Of a DNA stretch of 64,000 bases, positions 16,539 through 25,103 are shown in pieces (the first letter of the stretch is position 1; the number at the start of each line of letters is the position of its first letter). A program made the translations under genes and the position numbers. The DNA lies in the NCBI RefSeq assembly GCF_030268065.1, contig NZ_BSDD01000003.1, forward strand, positions 1-64,000, in the 5' to 3' direction. This DNA is from Geothrix rubra (lineage in GTDB: Bacteria > Acidobacteriota > Holophagae > Holophagales > Holophagaceae). The notes under the pieces were generated by a model. The model was not told the DNA's origin, searched no databases, and saw only the letters and a list, made by a program, of their open reading frames with translations.

Positions 16539-17044
16539 GCCACGACATCCTCCCCATCTCTGAACGCTGCACGCGGACCCTCGCCGCCGTCGAGGCCGAT
16601 CCGCTGGAACCGGGTGCCGATGCGGAGTTGCACATGAAGACCTGCACCGCCTGTGCGGAAGCCCGGGTGATCTACCTGGCCCAGGAGGACACGCCCGACG
16701 TGCTGGTGCCCGCCGGCTACTTCGACCGGCTGCCCGGCCGGGTGGTGGGCAAGCTGCCCGTCCGCCCCTCCCTGGCCCATCACGCCCGGGGCCTCTTCTG
16801 GGCCGCTGCGGCCGCCCTGCTCATGGCGGTGGGGGCCGGGGCCTTCTGGGCCGGCCGGGCCAATCGCACCCCGCTGGTGGAGGCCACCATGCCGAAACCG
16901 CCCGATACCGTCGAAGTCATGGTTCCCGAGGCCCCGTTCCACGACCGGGACGAGGAGGCCGCCCAGCTCCAATCCCTCAGCCCCGAGGAGATGAAGGCCC
17001 TGCTGGAACGGCTGGACCGCCAACCCGCTGCGACCAAGAGGTAA
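16535..17044 (+). CDS. Membrane anti-sigma factor with zinc-finger-like N-terminus
   Basis: Protein of 169 residues starting at GTG within the sigma-factor stop. The segment HMKTCTACAEA has the HxxxCxxC pattern of zinc-binding anti-sigma domains. One transmembrane helix (about residues 88-108, WAAAAALLMAVGAGAFWAG) is followed by an acidic periplasmic region ending in a helix (LSPEEMKALLERLDR). It most likely holds the upstream sigma factor at the membrane. Confidence 0.8.
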   Translation: MSHDILPISERCTRTLAAVEADPLEPGADAELHMKTCTACAEARVIYLAQEDTPDVLVPAGYFDRLPGRVVGKLPVRPSLAHHARGLFWAAAAALLMAVGAGAFWAGRANRTPLVEATMPKPPDTVEVMVPEAPFHDRDEEAAQLQSLSPEEMKALLERLDRQPAATKR

Positions 17045-17047
17045 GCC

Positions 17048-17575
17048 ATGTCCCGACTTTCCTTCCTCCTCCCCGCCCTGATCCTGGCCGTCCAGCCCCT
17101 GGCCATGGCCCAGGCCCAGCCCGAGGGCGAAGGCCGGCTGCTCTACCAGTTCCGGGTGGAGCACTTGGAGCGGAACGTCGGTCTCACCGAGGACCAGGCC
17201 AGGTCCGTGGCGGATCGCTGGGCCCGCTTTGACCGGGAACTCTTCGAGAAGACCCGCCAGGTCCGCGAGCTGCGGACCCAGTTCAACGACATCCTGATGG
17301 GCCCCGGCACCGAGGACGAGAAGAACGCCCGGGTGAAGCCCCTCCTGGATCAGTTCGTGGCCCTCCGTCACCAGCAGATGAACCTGAAGATGCAGTTCGA
17401 GGATGACATCCGGTCCCGTCTCAGCCCCGCCCAGCAGGTCCGCCTCATCGTGCAGGTCGATGAGATGCAGCGCCGGATGCTGGAGGTGCTGCGCCAGGGC
17501 CTGGGCAACCGGCCCGGCATGGGCCTCGGCAACCGCATGGGTCCCGGTGCCGGGTTGCGCCGTGGCGGACGGTGA
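17048..17575 (+). CDS. Spy/CpxP-like periplasmic protein
   Basis: Secreted protein of 175 residues with a signal peptide cut near AMAQAQ. Two related helical segments, VGLTEDQARSVADRW and LSPAQQVRLIVQVDEMQRRM, resemble the LTxxQ motifs of Spy/CpxP-type chaperones and metal sensors. The C-terminus is Gly/Arg/Met-rich (GLGNRPGMGLGNRMG). It starts three bases after the anti-sigma gene, so it may be the sensor or a target of the sigma system. Confidence 0.7.
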   Translation: MSRLSFLLPALILAVQPLAMAQAQPEGEGRLLYQFRVEHLERNVGLTEDQARSVADRWARFDRELFEKTRQVRELRTQFNDILMGPGTEDEKNARVKPLLDQFVALRHQQMNLKMQFEDDIRSRLSPAQQVRLIVQVDEMQRRMLEVLRQGLGNRPGMGLGNRMGPGAGLRRGGR

Positions 17576-17601
17576 GGCGCCTGGGCGCTCGAGGCCTCAA
17601 A

Positions 17602-17690
17602 GCGGAACACAGAGGACACAGAGGAGGCAGAGAACGGCGTGAGGAGCCTGTCTCTGTGTCCTCTGCGGGTTTCTGTGTCCTCTGTGATCC
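17602..17690. repeat. Inverted CAGAGGACACAGAG repeat between spy-like gene and rnj
   Basis: A 14-base arm CAGAGGACACAGAG at 17610-17623 is exactly complementary to CTCTGTGTCCTCTG at 17652-17665. A second partial right-hand copy (TCTGTGTCCTCTG) lies at 17672-17684. It sits between convergent genes and could fold in RNA from either strand. It belongs to the same dispersed family as the lptE start repeat. Confidence 0.75.
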
Positions 17691-17719
17691 TGCTTTCCCC
17701 GAGAAAGCCCACGGCCCCG

Positions 17720-19435
17720 CTACTGGGGCGCTTCCAGCAGGACGGGGACGACGAGGGGCCGCGACTGGGTGGTCTTGCGGATGATGCGCCGCAGGGCCTG
17801 GCGGATGGCTTCGCGGAGGGCCTCGGGGTCCCGTCGGACCTCGGCGGGGGCCTCCTCGAAGGCCTTCCGTGCCACGCCCCGCAGCAGCTCGCCGTAGGTC
17901 TCGTCGTCCGAAAGCATGACGAACCCCCGGCTGAGGATGGTGGGATCGGCGGCCAGGGCGCCCGTGGTCGGGTCCACCAGCAGGGTGGCGAAGACGACGC
18001 CGTCCTCCTGGAGGATGAGCCGGTCCTGCACCACGCGGGCATCCACCATGTGGTCCACGCCCTCGTGGACGAAGCACTTCCCCACCGGCACGGCCCCGGG
18101 CTGGTCCACGAGGCCGTCCTGGAACAGCCGCAGGCACTGGCCCCCGTCCAGCAGCGAGATGCGGTCGGGCTCCCAGCCAAGGGAGGCCGCCAGGGCGCCG
18201 TGGGCCCGGAGGTTCCGGTAGGTCCCATGCACGGGCACCATCTGGCGGGGGCGCACCGCGCGGATGAGGTCCGCCAGTTCTTCCCGCTGGCCGTGGCCCG
18301 AAGCGTGGACCGGGCCCAGGCCCTCGAGGGAGGTATCCGCGCCGAGCCGTTCCGCCGCATCCAGCATGCGGGAGATGGCCACCTCGTTGCCCGGGATGGC
18401 CCGGGCACTGAGCAGCAGGCGGTCGCCCGGCTCCATGGGCAGGCCCTTCACCTCCCGGCGCAGGAGCCGGGCCAGGCCGCTCAAGGGCTCGCCCTGGCTG
18501 CCGGTGCAGACCACCAGGAGTTCGGAAGGCGGGTACTTCGCCGCGTCCTTCACATCCAGCAGGATGTCGTCCGGCAGGGCCAGCCGCTTGAGGGAACGCG
18601 CCAGGTTCATGCTCCGTTCCAGGCTGCGCCCCAGGAGCACCACCTGGCGGCCGTGCTCGTAGGCCAGGTCCAGGAGCAGCTGGAGACGGTGGATGTTGGA
18701 GCTGAAGGTGGTGACCACCAGCCGGCCCGGGGTCTGGCGGAAGGCCGCATCCAGCCCCTCCCGGCAGGCGGCCTCCGGCAGCGATCGCCCGGGACGCTGG
18801 ACGTTGGTGGAATCGGCCATGAGCAGCCGCACGCCCCCGTCGCCGAGCGCCCGCAGCCGCTCCATGCCGGTGGTGCGGCCGTCGAGGGGATCGGGATCGA
18901 TCTTGAAGTCGCCGGAATGGACCAGCACCCCCTGGGGCGTGTGGAGGGCCAGGGCGCAGGCATCGGGGATGCTGTGGGTGACGGGGATCCACTCCGCCTC
19001 CACCTCGCCGTCCCCCACCGCCACCCGACCGTAATCCGGCACCGGATGGAGGAGGTCCAGGTCGAGCCCGTGCTCCTTCAGCTTCCCCTCCACCAGCCCG
19101 AGGGTGAAGGCCGTCCCGTAGACGGGCACGGGCCAGCGGCGCAGGAAGTAGGGCAGCGCGCCGATGTGGTCCTCGTGGCCGTGGGTGAGCAGCACGGCCT
19201 GGAGGCGGCCCGCGAAGGGCTCCAGGTAGGCGAAGTCCGGCACGATGGAATCGATGCCGGGCTGGTCGTCGGAGGGGAAGAGCTGGCCGCAGTCCACGAG
19301 GAAGAGGCTGCGGGCGCTGTGGACCACGAGGGCGTTCATGCCGAACTCGCCCAGGCCGCCGATGGGGATCAGGCGGAGCTCGTCCTGGCCCGGGGGCTGG
19401 TTCCAGTCGGTGAAGGCGGGGACAGTCGTGATCAC
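17720..19435 (-). CDS. rnj: Ribonuclease J
   Basis: Metallo-beta-lactamase/beta-CASP nuclease with endo- and 5'-exonuclease activity for mRNA decay and rRNA maturation. It has 571 residues. The metal-binding motif is LTHGHEDHIGALPYF, and the expected HSIPD, HSGDFKID and HASGHGQREE motifs follow. A C-terminal domain (about residues 450-571) is present. Translation starts at GTG (19433-19435), which overlaps the ksgA stop by four bases, indicating coupling. This suggests RNase J, rather than RNase E, drives mRNA turnover here. Confidence 0.95.
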   Translation of the reverse strand: MITTVPAFTDWNQPPGQDELRLIPIGGLGEFGMNALVVHSARSLFLVDCGQLFPSDDQPGIDSIVPDFAYLEPFAGRLQAVLLTHGHEDHIGALPYFLRRWPVPVYGTAFTLGLVEGKLKEHGLDLDLLHPVPDYGRVAVGDGEVEAEWIPVTHSIPDACALALHTPQGVLVHSGDFKIDPDPLDGRTTGMERLRALGDGGVRLLMADSTNVQRPGRSLPEAACREGLDAAFRQTPGRLVVTTFSSNIHRLQLLLDLAYEHGRQVVLLGRSLERSMNLARSLKRLALPDDILLDVKDAAKYPPSELLVVCTGSQGEPLSGLARLLRREVKGLPMEPGDRLLLSARAIPGNEVAISRMLDAAERLGADTSLEGLGPVHASGHGQREELADLIRAVRPRQMVPVHGTYRNLRAHGALAASLGWEPDRISLLDGGQCLRLFQDGLVDQPGAVPVGKCFVHEGVDHMVDARVVQDRLILQEDGVVFATLLVDPTTGALAADPTILSRGFVMLSDDETYGELLRGVARKAFEEAPAEVRRDPEALREAIRQALRRIIRKTTQSRPLVVPVLLEAPQ

Positions 19436-20244
19436 GTTGGAAACACCTCAGGATGATGGATCAACAGGGAGCGTGTGGCGGACAACCACGCCGAAGGCGT
19501 GATTACTTCGGCGCGCAGCGCCGAAGCCAGCCCAACTTCAGATAATGCCTCGCCTGAAAGGACCCCCTGCCAGTTGTTGGCCAGGGTCTTCCGCCGATGG
19601 GCGAAGGACCGGTGCAGCACCGCGAGGAGGGCCTTCCGCTCGGAAGGGGTGGGTGCCTCGGCCCGCGGCTCGAACAGCACCACGGCCGAATCGACCTTGG
19701 GGGCGGGACGGAAGGATCCCGGGCCCAGCTTGGCGAGGCGCGTGAGGCGGGCGCAGAGCTGGGCCAGGACCGACAGCGGGCCGTACGCCTTGGTGCCGGG
19801 CTCCCCCATGAGCTTCTGGGCGACCTCCAGCTGGAACATGAGGACCATGCGCTCCCAGGGGACCCCCTCCGTCAGCATCCGGGCAAGGATGGGCGTGGCG
19901 GCGTTGTAGGGGAGGTTCCCCACCACGGACCAGGGCGGCCCTTCCGGCAGCCCGATCCGCACCGCATCCCCTTCGAGCAGGTGGAAGGAGGGCCGGGCCG
20001 CGAAGCGCTCCCGCAGCAGGGCACAGGCTTCGGGATCGAGGTCCACCGCCCAGAGGGGCCGCCCATCCGCCAGCAGGCGCTCCGTCAGCACGCCCGGTCC
20101 GGGGCCGATCTCCAGCAACCGCGGGGCCGGCGAAGCCAGGGCCGCATCCACGATGGTCCGGATGGCGCCTTCGTTCACCAGGAAGTTCTGCCCGAAGGCC
20201 CGCTTGGGCCGGAGTCGCTGAAGGGGGGAGGGGTCCTGCACCAT
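19432..20244 (-). CDS. rsmA: 16S rRNA adenine dimethyltransferase KsgA/RsmA
   Basis: Dimethylates A1518 and A1519 of 16S rRNA during small-subunit assembly. It has 270 residues. Hallmarks are KRAFGQNFLVN near the N-terminus, LLEIGPGPGVLTERLL (SAM site) and the catalytic VVGNLPYNAATPIL. The C-terminal 25 residues are encoded by two strong hairpins, yet the encoded residues (LRAEVITPSAWL) still fit the family pattern. The gene overlaps rnj by four bases. Confidence 0.95.
   Translation of the reverse strand: MVQDPSPLQRLRPKRAFGQNFLVNEGAIRTIVDAALASPAPRLLEIGPGPGVLTERLLADGRPLWAVDLDPEACALLRERFAARPSFHLLEGDAVRIGLPEGPPWSVVGNLPYNAATPILARMLTEGVPWERMVLMFQLEVAQKLMGEPGTKAYGPLSVLAQLCARLTRLAKLGPGSFRPAPKVDSAVVLFEPRAEAPTPSERKALLAVLHRSFAHRRKTLANNWQGVLSGEALSEVGLASALRAEVITPSAWLSATRSLLIHHPEVFPT
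19487..19526. repeat. Two hairpins inside the ksgA 3' end
   Basis: CACGCC-GAA-GGCGTG spans 19487-19501. CTTCGGCGC-GCA-GCGCCGAAG spans 19506-19526 with a nine-base perfect stem. Both lie within ksgA coding sequence near its 3' end and may act on the coupled ksgA-rnj message. They resemble the GCGCCGAAGGCGC hairpin in the groEL duplication. Confidence 0.5.
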
Positions 20245-20260
20245 CCCACCCTAGCACGCG

Positions 20261-20285
20261 AAAGGAGGCCCTTGCGGGCCTCCCT
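20261..20285 (-). terminator. Intrinsic terminator of the pilus operon
   Basis: Stem GGAGGCCC with loop GCAA or TTGC and an eight-base perfect stem, 20264-20283. On the minus strand it is followed by TTTCG. It lies 20 bases after the pilY1-like stop codon. Confidence 0.75.
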
Positions 20286-20302
20286 CGGTGGTTGCGCTGG
20301 GA

Positions 20303-23300
20303 TCAGCGGACGGTGCGCCAGGTGCGCGGCCGGGGCAGGCGGTCCTTGACCTGGCCGAAGATGGTCTGGATCTGGACCTGGCTGGTGCCGGGGGCGCCGG
20401 TCCCGCCCGTGGACACGACGCCGGCCTGGTTCACGGACACGGTGCTGCGGGCGGAGAAGTTGGTGGCCACGCCGGACCAGGCGAACATGTGCCCACCCAC
20501 ACAGGGGCCGTTGTAGCTGTTGCTCACGGTCGTGGCGTTGCCCTGGTAGGTGGGGTAGAGCACGTCGCAGATGCGGTTGGAGCTCGTGATGCCGCCGCCG
20601 CCGGTGCAGGGGTCCGATTCCGTCGGGGTGAAGTAGGAGAAGAACATCGCCCCGCCCAGCACCATCGGTTCGTTGATGCCCTTGGGGATGTACCCGCCGC
20701 TCTTCGCGGGGAACCGGATGACGTAGCCCCGCTTGCCGTTCGCCAGGTAGAACGCGGCGTTCCCGGGAATGACCTCGGAGGGGGTGACGCCGGGCGCCGA
20801 GTCAGGCACCACGTAGAGGTCGCTGGGCGTGATGGCGGTCGCACCCAGCGAGGCGTCCTGGTTGTCGAAGAGCACGGAGACCTCATGCTGCGTGAGGCTG
20901 GCGGGGGGATTGTAGTCCAGGGGGTTGTCCCGGTTGCCGGAGGCCAGGGCGATGCCCACGGGGATGGCGCCGGCGGTGGTCGGCACGTTCCCGGTGAGGA
21001 AGGGCGCGGGCAGGGTGGTGATGAAATCGTTGGTGGTGCCTGCGTAGACCTTGCGGAGCGAGAGCTTGCCGCCCACGGTGCCGTCCTGGGTCCAGGCATC
21101 GAGGCTGCTGGTGTCGCGACGGTAGTAGTTGTTGTCGCTGGCCTTGGTGTTCGCCCCGGACCCCAGGGCCCAGAGGTTGCCGTTGAAATCGGTGAAGTAG
21201 GCCCGCTGGACGAGGCCGCTGTTGAGGAAGTATTCGAAGGGCACCACACCGGCGCCCACGGGGCCCATGCCCGAGGCGATGCCGCTCAAGTTGCCGTCGT
21301 TGATGAAATCCCAGGCCTGAAGGATGTTGCCGCTGGCCGCATCCACCGCCAGGGCGGAGCGCCCCAGCTTGGTGGTGCTGGAGAAGGCGGCATCGACCTG
21401 CGGGGTGCTGAAGCCACCGCCGAGGAAGAGGGCATCCCGGAGGTGCACGGCGGGCGAGCCGTAGGCCACCCGCCCCACCGCCAGGTTGGCAGAGGAGAAG
21501 CCCATGTTCTGGACGAGGGTCTTGACCAGGGCCGGGTTCGAGGACTCGATGCGCCCGTCGAGGATGCCCGGATTGGCCGTGACCTCGTCCGGCGAAAGCG
21601 CCCACGCCATGGCGGGGTTGAAGGGATCGTGGATGTCCAGGGCGTAGTAGCTTCGGCCGCCCTTTCGGAGCCCGAAGATCACCCGGGCCGTCTCGTTGCT
21701 GTCCACGGTGCCATTGGGGAGCATCGACCCGGTGGGCGCGAGGTCCAGGTGGTAGACATAGGGCGACCCGTCCACCATGAACCGGTGGGGGTTGATGCCC
21801 TGGAGGTAGTCCAGGTGGGACAGGAGGTCCGTGGGCACGAAGGCCCACAATTCATCGGCCACCCCCTTGGTGATGGGATTGAGGGGATCCGTGGTGTCGA
21901 TCCAGCTGATCTCGCCGAAGGCGTGGAGCATGCCGGTGTTGGTGCCCACGAAGATCACCCGGAAACGCGCGCCCGGGTTGGTGGCGGCGGTCGCGAGGGT
22001 GGTGGGGAGCTGGCTCGTGACGGCGGGCGTGAGCGTGTATTCCACTGCCGAGGGCGCGCTGTCGATCACGTCGCCCATGATGCCGAGGGTGTCGGTCTTG
22101 AGGGGCGGGTGGGCGATGCGGCTGGGGTAGGGCGTCGCCGTGGAGCCGGTGTCGGCCCCGAGGACGAACTCGATGAGCTTGTTCTTGGCGTCGTCGTTCA
22201 TCGTCGAGGGGCCCACGTAGGCCTTGATGGCGTCGAAGGCGGACGTGGAACCGCTGGTGGGGCGGTAGGCGAAGGGCACCAGGGGCGGGTTGGGCACGCT
22301 CGTGGTGGCCGGCAGGCGCGTGAACACCTTCCGGTTGGCCCAGCCCCGGGCGTAGAGGGCATCCGCAGCCGTCCAGGTGGCGGTGGAATAGTCGATCTTG
22401 GAGGCGATGGCGCCCGTCTGGTCCAGGATCATCGTCTGCCCGTTGACCTGCTTGGTCGGGAACATCAGCAGGTCCCCGGACCACACGGCCCCGCCGTTGA
22501 GGGGGATCTGGAAGTTGCCGAGGTAGATCTGCGAGGCGAGGCCCAGCCCCACGAAGGGCACCGTGGGCTTGGAGGTGGCGTTGTTGCTGGAGAGGGCCAC
22601 GGTCGAGTAGAAGGCCGCGTCCAGGTTGTCCACCAGCGTCTGCGGGTTGGCGGCGTCGAAGAAGAAGACGCTGTTGGGATCCTTGGAATTCGGGTCGGAG
22701 GGATTGGTGAGGGTGAAGGGCTTGAGCTGGGTGATGTCATCCGCATGCACCCGGTCCGGGTCGCCGAAGGCCGCCGCCAACAGGAGGCGGTACTTGGGGC
22801 TGTTCGGGTTCGACGCGCTCCCGGCCATGCTGAGGCCCACGGTCATGGTGTAGATCGGATGGGGCTTGGTGAAGGTGGTGAAGTTCGTTCCCGACCCGCG
22901 GCTCTTGATGTAGAAGGGAAGCCAATTGGCGACGGAGGTCCCACCCCCGCTGGGGTAGGTGCCGGCAGCCGGGTAGGTGACGCCCGTCGGATCGATGAAA
23001 TTGGTGATGTCCGGGCGACCGCCCCCCAGGTGCGCGGCGACAGCCGCCAGGTTCATGGGGTTCCAGTCGGTGCTGTTGGGGTTCATCAGGCTCGGATTGC
23101 CCTTGATGACCCCGTTGCCGGCGTTGGCGTCGAAGGTGGTGCCGCTGGTGCCGGTGAGGTAGGGGGTGTTCGTGTTCTCGCCCCCGCCGTCCGTGTTCGG
23201 GAAGCCGTCCGTGAACAGGATCAGGAAGTGCTTCATGCAGTCCACGGGCTTGTCCGTCCCGGTCTCCACGTCATTGAAGACATTGTTCGGATCGTTGAGC

Positions 23301-24499
23301 TGGGCCAGGGTGTTGCCCACGGCATAGGTCATGGGGGTGTTGCCGCCGGACTGGTAGGCCGCCAGGCGCTGAAGGCCGGTGAGGGAGTTGGAGTTCAGCA
23401 GGTACCAGCCCCGCTGGGCGCCCCCGTAGACGAACGAGGAGCGCGGATCACCGCTGGGCATGTTGGTGCGCGAATCGTTGTAGACCGTGGTCCCGTGGGT
23501 GTTCTCCTGGGAGACGTTGTCGGTGATGTCGTGGATGAACCGGTAGGCCCAGTACACCTGACCGTGGTACTTGGCCCAGGTCCGCATGGCGGCATCCTTC
23601 ACCGCGGAGGCGCGGGTGCGGGAGGGGATGCCGTTCTTGAAGGCCACGCCCGCGGTCGTCGAGGCATCGGGGACATAGGGCGCGGAGGCGCTGCTGAAGA
23701 GCCAGTTGAAATAGGCGTTGCGGTAGACCACCCCGGTCATGGTGTAGCTGGAGAGGGGGACCGTCCCGGAGCTGCTCACCAGGGTGTTGCTGGGAATCCG
23801 GTACCGGGTGTCCATCTCGTACTCGGTGCCCGGGGCGGTCCCGGTGTTGGGATCCAGGATGGTCATCTTGAGCGGATAGCCCATGTACTGCTTCCGGTAC
23901 TCGTTGGTGCCGGGGGTGATCGAGCTGTCGTCCAGGATGGTCCAGGGCACGGGGATGTCGAGGGTCCGCCCGTTCTTGGTGAACCGGACATGGGAGAGGC
24001 TCCGGACCCAGTTGCGCACGTCGGAGGATTTCGGACTGGCCGTCTCGCCCGGGAGGGCGGGGCTGCTGGCGACATAGTTCGCGTCGATGTTGGCGGCCGT
24101 CAGCACGCTACCATCCGGACGAATCAAGGGATTGGTGGCGCTGTTGCTCTTGGCCGTCAGAGTCGACCCATTGATATAGAGGGAGGCAGTGCAAACATAG
24201 GCGCCACCTGTGTAGGTCACGCTGAACTTCATGTTCGCGCCGCCGTCGCTGTCCGTGAGATCCGCGTTGGGGAAGTTGGGGTGGAACATGATGCTGTCCA
24301 TGGACCCCGTGAAGTCGAAGATCGTCACGATCTCCGGCTTCAGCGTCTGCGAATTGGTCTGCTGGTACAGGTTCAGGAAGTCCGTCGGATCCTTCTGCAG
24401 CCGGGGGTCCAGCTGGGCGGAAAGGGGTGTGGACAGCAGGGCCGCCAAGCCGAGGGCGGCCAGGGTCCGGGCGAACAGGGGGCGCAGCATGGGTGCCAT
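20303..24499 (-). CDS. pilY1: PilY1-like type IV pilus tip/biogenesis protein with vWA-like motif
   Basis: Large secreted protein of 1398 residues, the last gene of the pilus operon. The signal peptide ends near LLSTPLSAQ. The ATG at 24497-24499 follows AGAGGT by six bases. Near the N-terminus, VTIFDFTGSMDSI contains a DxTGS metal-ion-dependent adhesion motif of von Willebrand A type; FLILFTDGFPNTDGGG fits the same fold. The second half (roughly residues 800-1350) has the PilY1 beta-propeller signatures: RVIFVGTNTGMLHAFGE, ELWAFVPTDLLSHLDYL and ALDIHDPFNP. By analogy it sits at the pilus tip and helps extension and adhesion. Confidence 0.9.
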   Translation of the reverse strand: MAPMLRPLFARTLAALGLAALLSTPLSAQLDPRLQKDPTDFLNLYQQTNSQTLKPEIVTIFDFTGSMDSIMFHPNFPNADLTDSDGGANMKFSVTYTGGAYVCTASLYINGSTLTAKSNSATNPLIRPDGSVLTAANIDANYVASSPALPGETASPKSSDVRNWVRSLSHVRFTKNGRTLDIPVPWTILDDSSITPGTNEYRKQYMGYPLKMTILDPNTGTAPGTEYEMDTRYRIPSNTLVSSSGTVPLSSYTMTGVVYRNAYFNWLFSSASAPYVPDASTTAGVAFKNGIPSRTRASAVKDAAMRTWAKYHGQVYWAYRFIHDITDNVSQENTHGTTVYNDSRTNMPSGDPRSSFVYGGAQRGWYLLNSNSLTGLQRLAAYQSGGNTPMTYAVGNTLAQLNDPNNVFNDVETGTDKPVDCMKHFLILFTDGFPNTDGGGENTNTPYLTGTSGTTFDANAGNGVIKGNPSLMNPNSTDWNPMNLAAVAAHLGGGRPDITNFIDPTGVTYPAAGTYPSGGGTSVANWLPFYIKSRGSGTNFTTFTKPHPIYTMTVGLSMAGSASNPNSPKYRLLLAAAFGDPDRVHADDITQLKPFTLTNPSDPNSKDPNSVFFFDAANPQTLVDNLDAAFYSTVALSSNNATSKPTVPFVGLGLASQIYLGNFQIPLNGGAVWSGDLLMFPTKQVNGQTMILDQTGAIASKIDYSTATWTAADALYARGWANRKVFTRLPATTSVPNPPLVPFAYRPTSGSTSAFDAIKAYVGPSTMNDDAKNKLIEFVLGADTGSTATPYPSRIAHPPLKTDTLGIMGDVIDSAPSAVEYTLTPAVTSQLPTTLATAATNPGARFRVIFVGTNTGMLHAFGEISWIDTTDPLNPITKGVADELWAFVPTDLLSHLDYLQGINPHRFMVDGSPYVYHLDLAPTGSMLPNGTVDSNETARVIFGLRKGGRSYYALDIHDPFNPAMAWALSPDEVTANPGILDGRIESSNPALVKTLVQNMGFSSANLAVGRVAYGSPAVHLRDALFLGGGFSTPQVDAAFSSTTKLGRSALAVDAASGNILQAWDFINDGNLSGIASGMGPVGAGVVPFEYFLNSGLVQRAYFTDFNGNLWALGSGANTKASDNNYYRRDTSSLDAWTQDGTVGGKLSLRKVYAGTTNDFITTLPAPFLTGNVPTTAGAIPVGIALASGNRDNPLDYNPPASLTQHEVSVLFDNQDASLGATAITPSDLYVVPDSAPGVTPSEVIPGNAAFYLANGKRGYVIRFPAKSGGYIPKGINEPMVLGGAMFFSYFTPTESDPCTGGGGITSSNRICDVLYPTYQGNATTVSNSYNGPCVGGHMFAWSGVATNFSARSTVSVNQAGVVSTGGTGAPGTSQVQIQTIFGQVKDRLPRPRTWRTVR

Positions 24500-24525
24500 G
24501 GGAGACCTCTCAGGGGAGGGTGCGT

Positions 24526-25089
24526 TCACTGCTTGATGGTGGTGGAGACCCACATCTCGCGGCTGTTCTGGAAGTTCAGGCCACCGCTGTAGGTGAGGTT
24601 CGCGTCGGAGCGGATGGCCCAGAGGTCGGGCTTGAGGCGCTCGTCGATCTGGCTTGTGAGGACGATGGGGAGCTTGCCCATGCGCAGCAGCTGCAGGTCG
24701 AAGCTGCCGGTCTTGCCCGGGGCCGGGGTGTAGGTCATGGAGCTGTCGGTGTTGATGGTGTAGTAGCGGCCGCCCAGCTCGGGCTGGTTCCGCAGCTTGT
24801 CCATGGCGGCGATGAGGCCCTGGTAGCCGGTGGTGGCGTTGGGATCCACCGTGGGCCGGTTCTCCTTCTCCTGGATCATCCAGTAGATGGTGTAGTCGAG
24901 GCCGGAATCGGCGATCTCGCGAGCCTCGGTGCCCTGCCGGGAGGTGCCGGCCACGATGAGCTCCCGCAGGGCGTTCCGGGAGAGGGCCAGGGCGGCCACG
25001 GTGAGGAGCACCAGCAGCATGAAGGTCACCAGGATGGTGATGCCGCCGGCCTCGGGATGCTGAAGGGAACGTGGGGATCGAGGAGTCAT
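24526..25089 (-). CDS. pilX: PilX-like pilus assembly protein
   Basis: Protein of 187 residues with a short N-terminal tail followed by the hydrophobic helix GGITILVTFMLLVLLTVAAL (residues 17-36) and RNALRELIVAGTSRQGTEAREIADSG, the PilX N-terminal pattern. The following part has no clear motif. It lies between pilW-like and pilY1-like genes, the usual minor-pilin order. Minor pilins of this type prime pilus assembly. The ribosome-binding site is weak. Confidence 0.78.
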   Translation of the reverse strand: MTPRSPRSLQHPEAGGITILVTFMLLVLLTVAALALSRNALRELIVAGTSRQGTEAREIADSGLDYTIYWMIQEKENRPTVDPNATTGYQGLIAAMDKLRNQPELGGRYYTINTDSSMTYTPAPGKTGSFDLQLLRMGKLPIVLTSQIDERLKPDLWAIRSDANLTYSGGLNFQNSREMWVSTTIKQ

Positions 25090-25103
25090 GGTCCGTCTCG
25101 CGA

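Noticed and set aside
20288-24592. Very long open frame opposite the pilY1-like gene
   Set aside because: It is antisense to a clear PilY1-like protein. Composition (Gly/Val/His/Arg repeats) is the usual shadow of a GC-rich gene.
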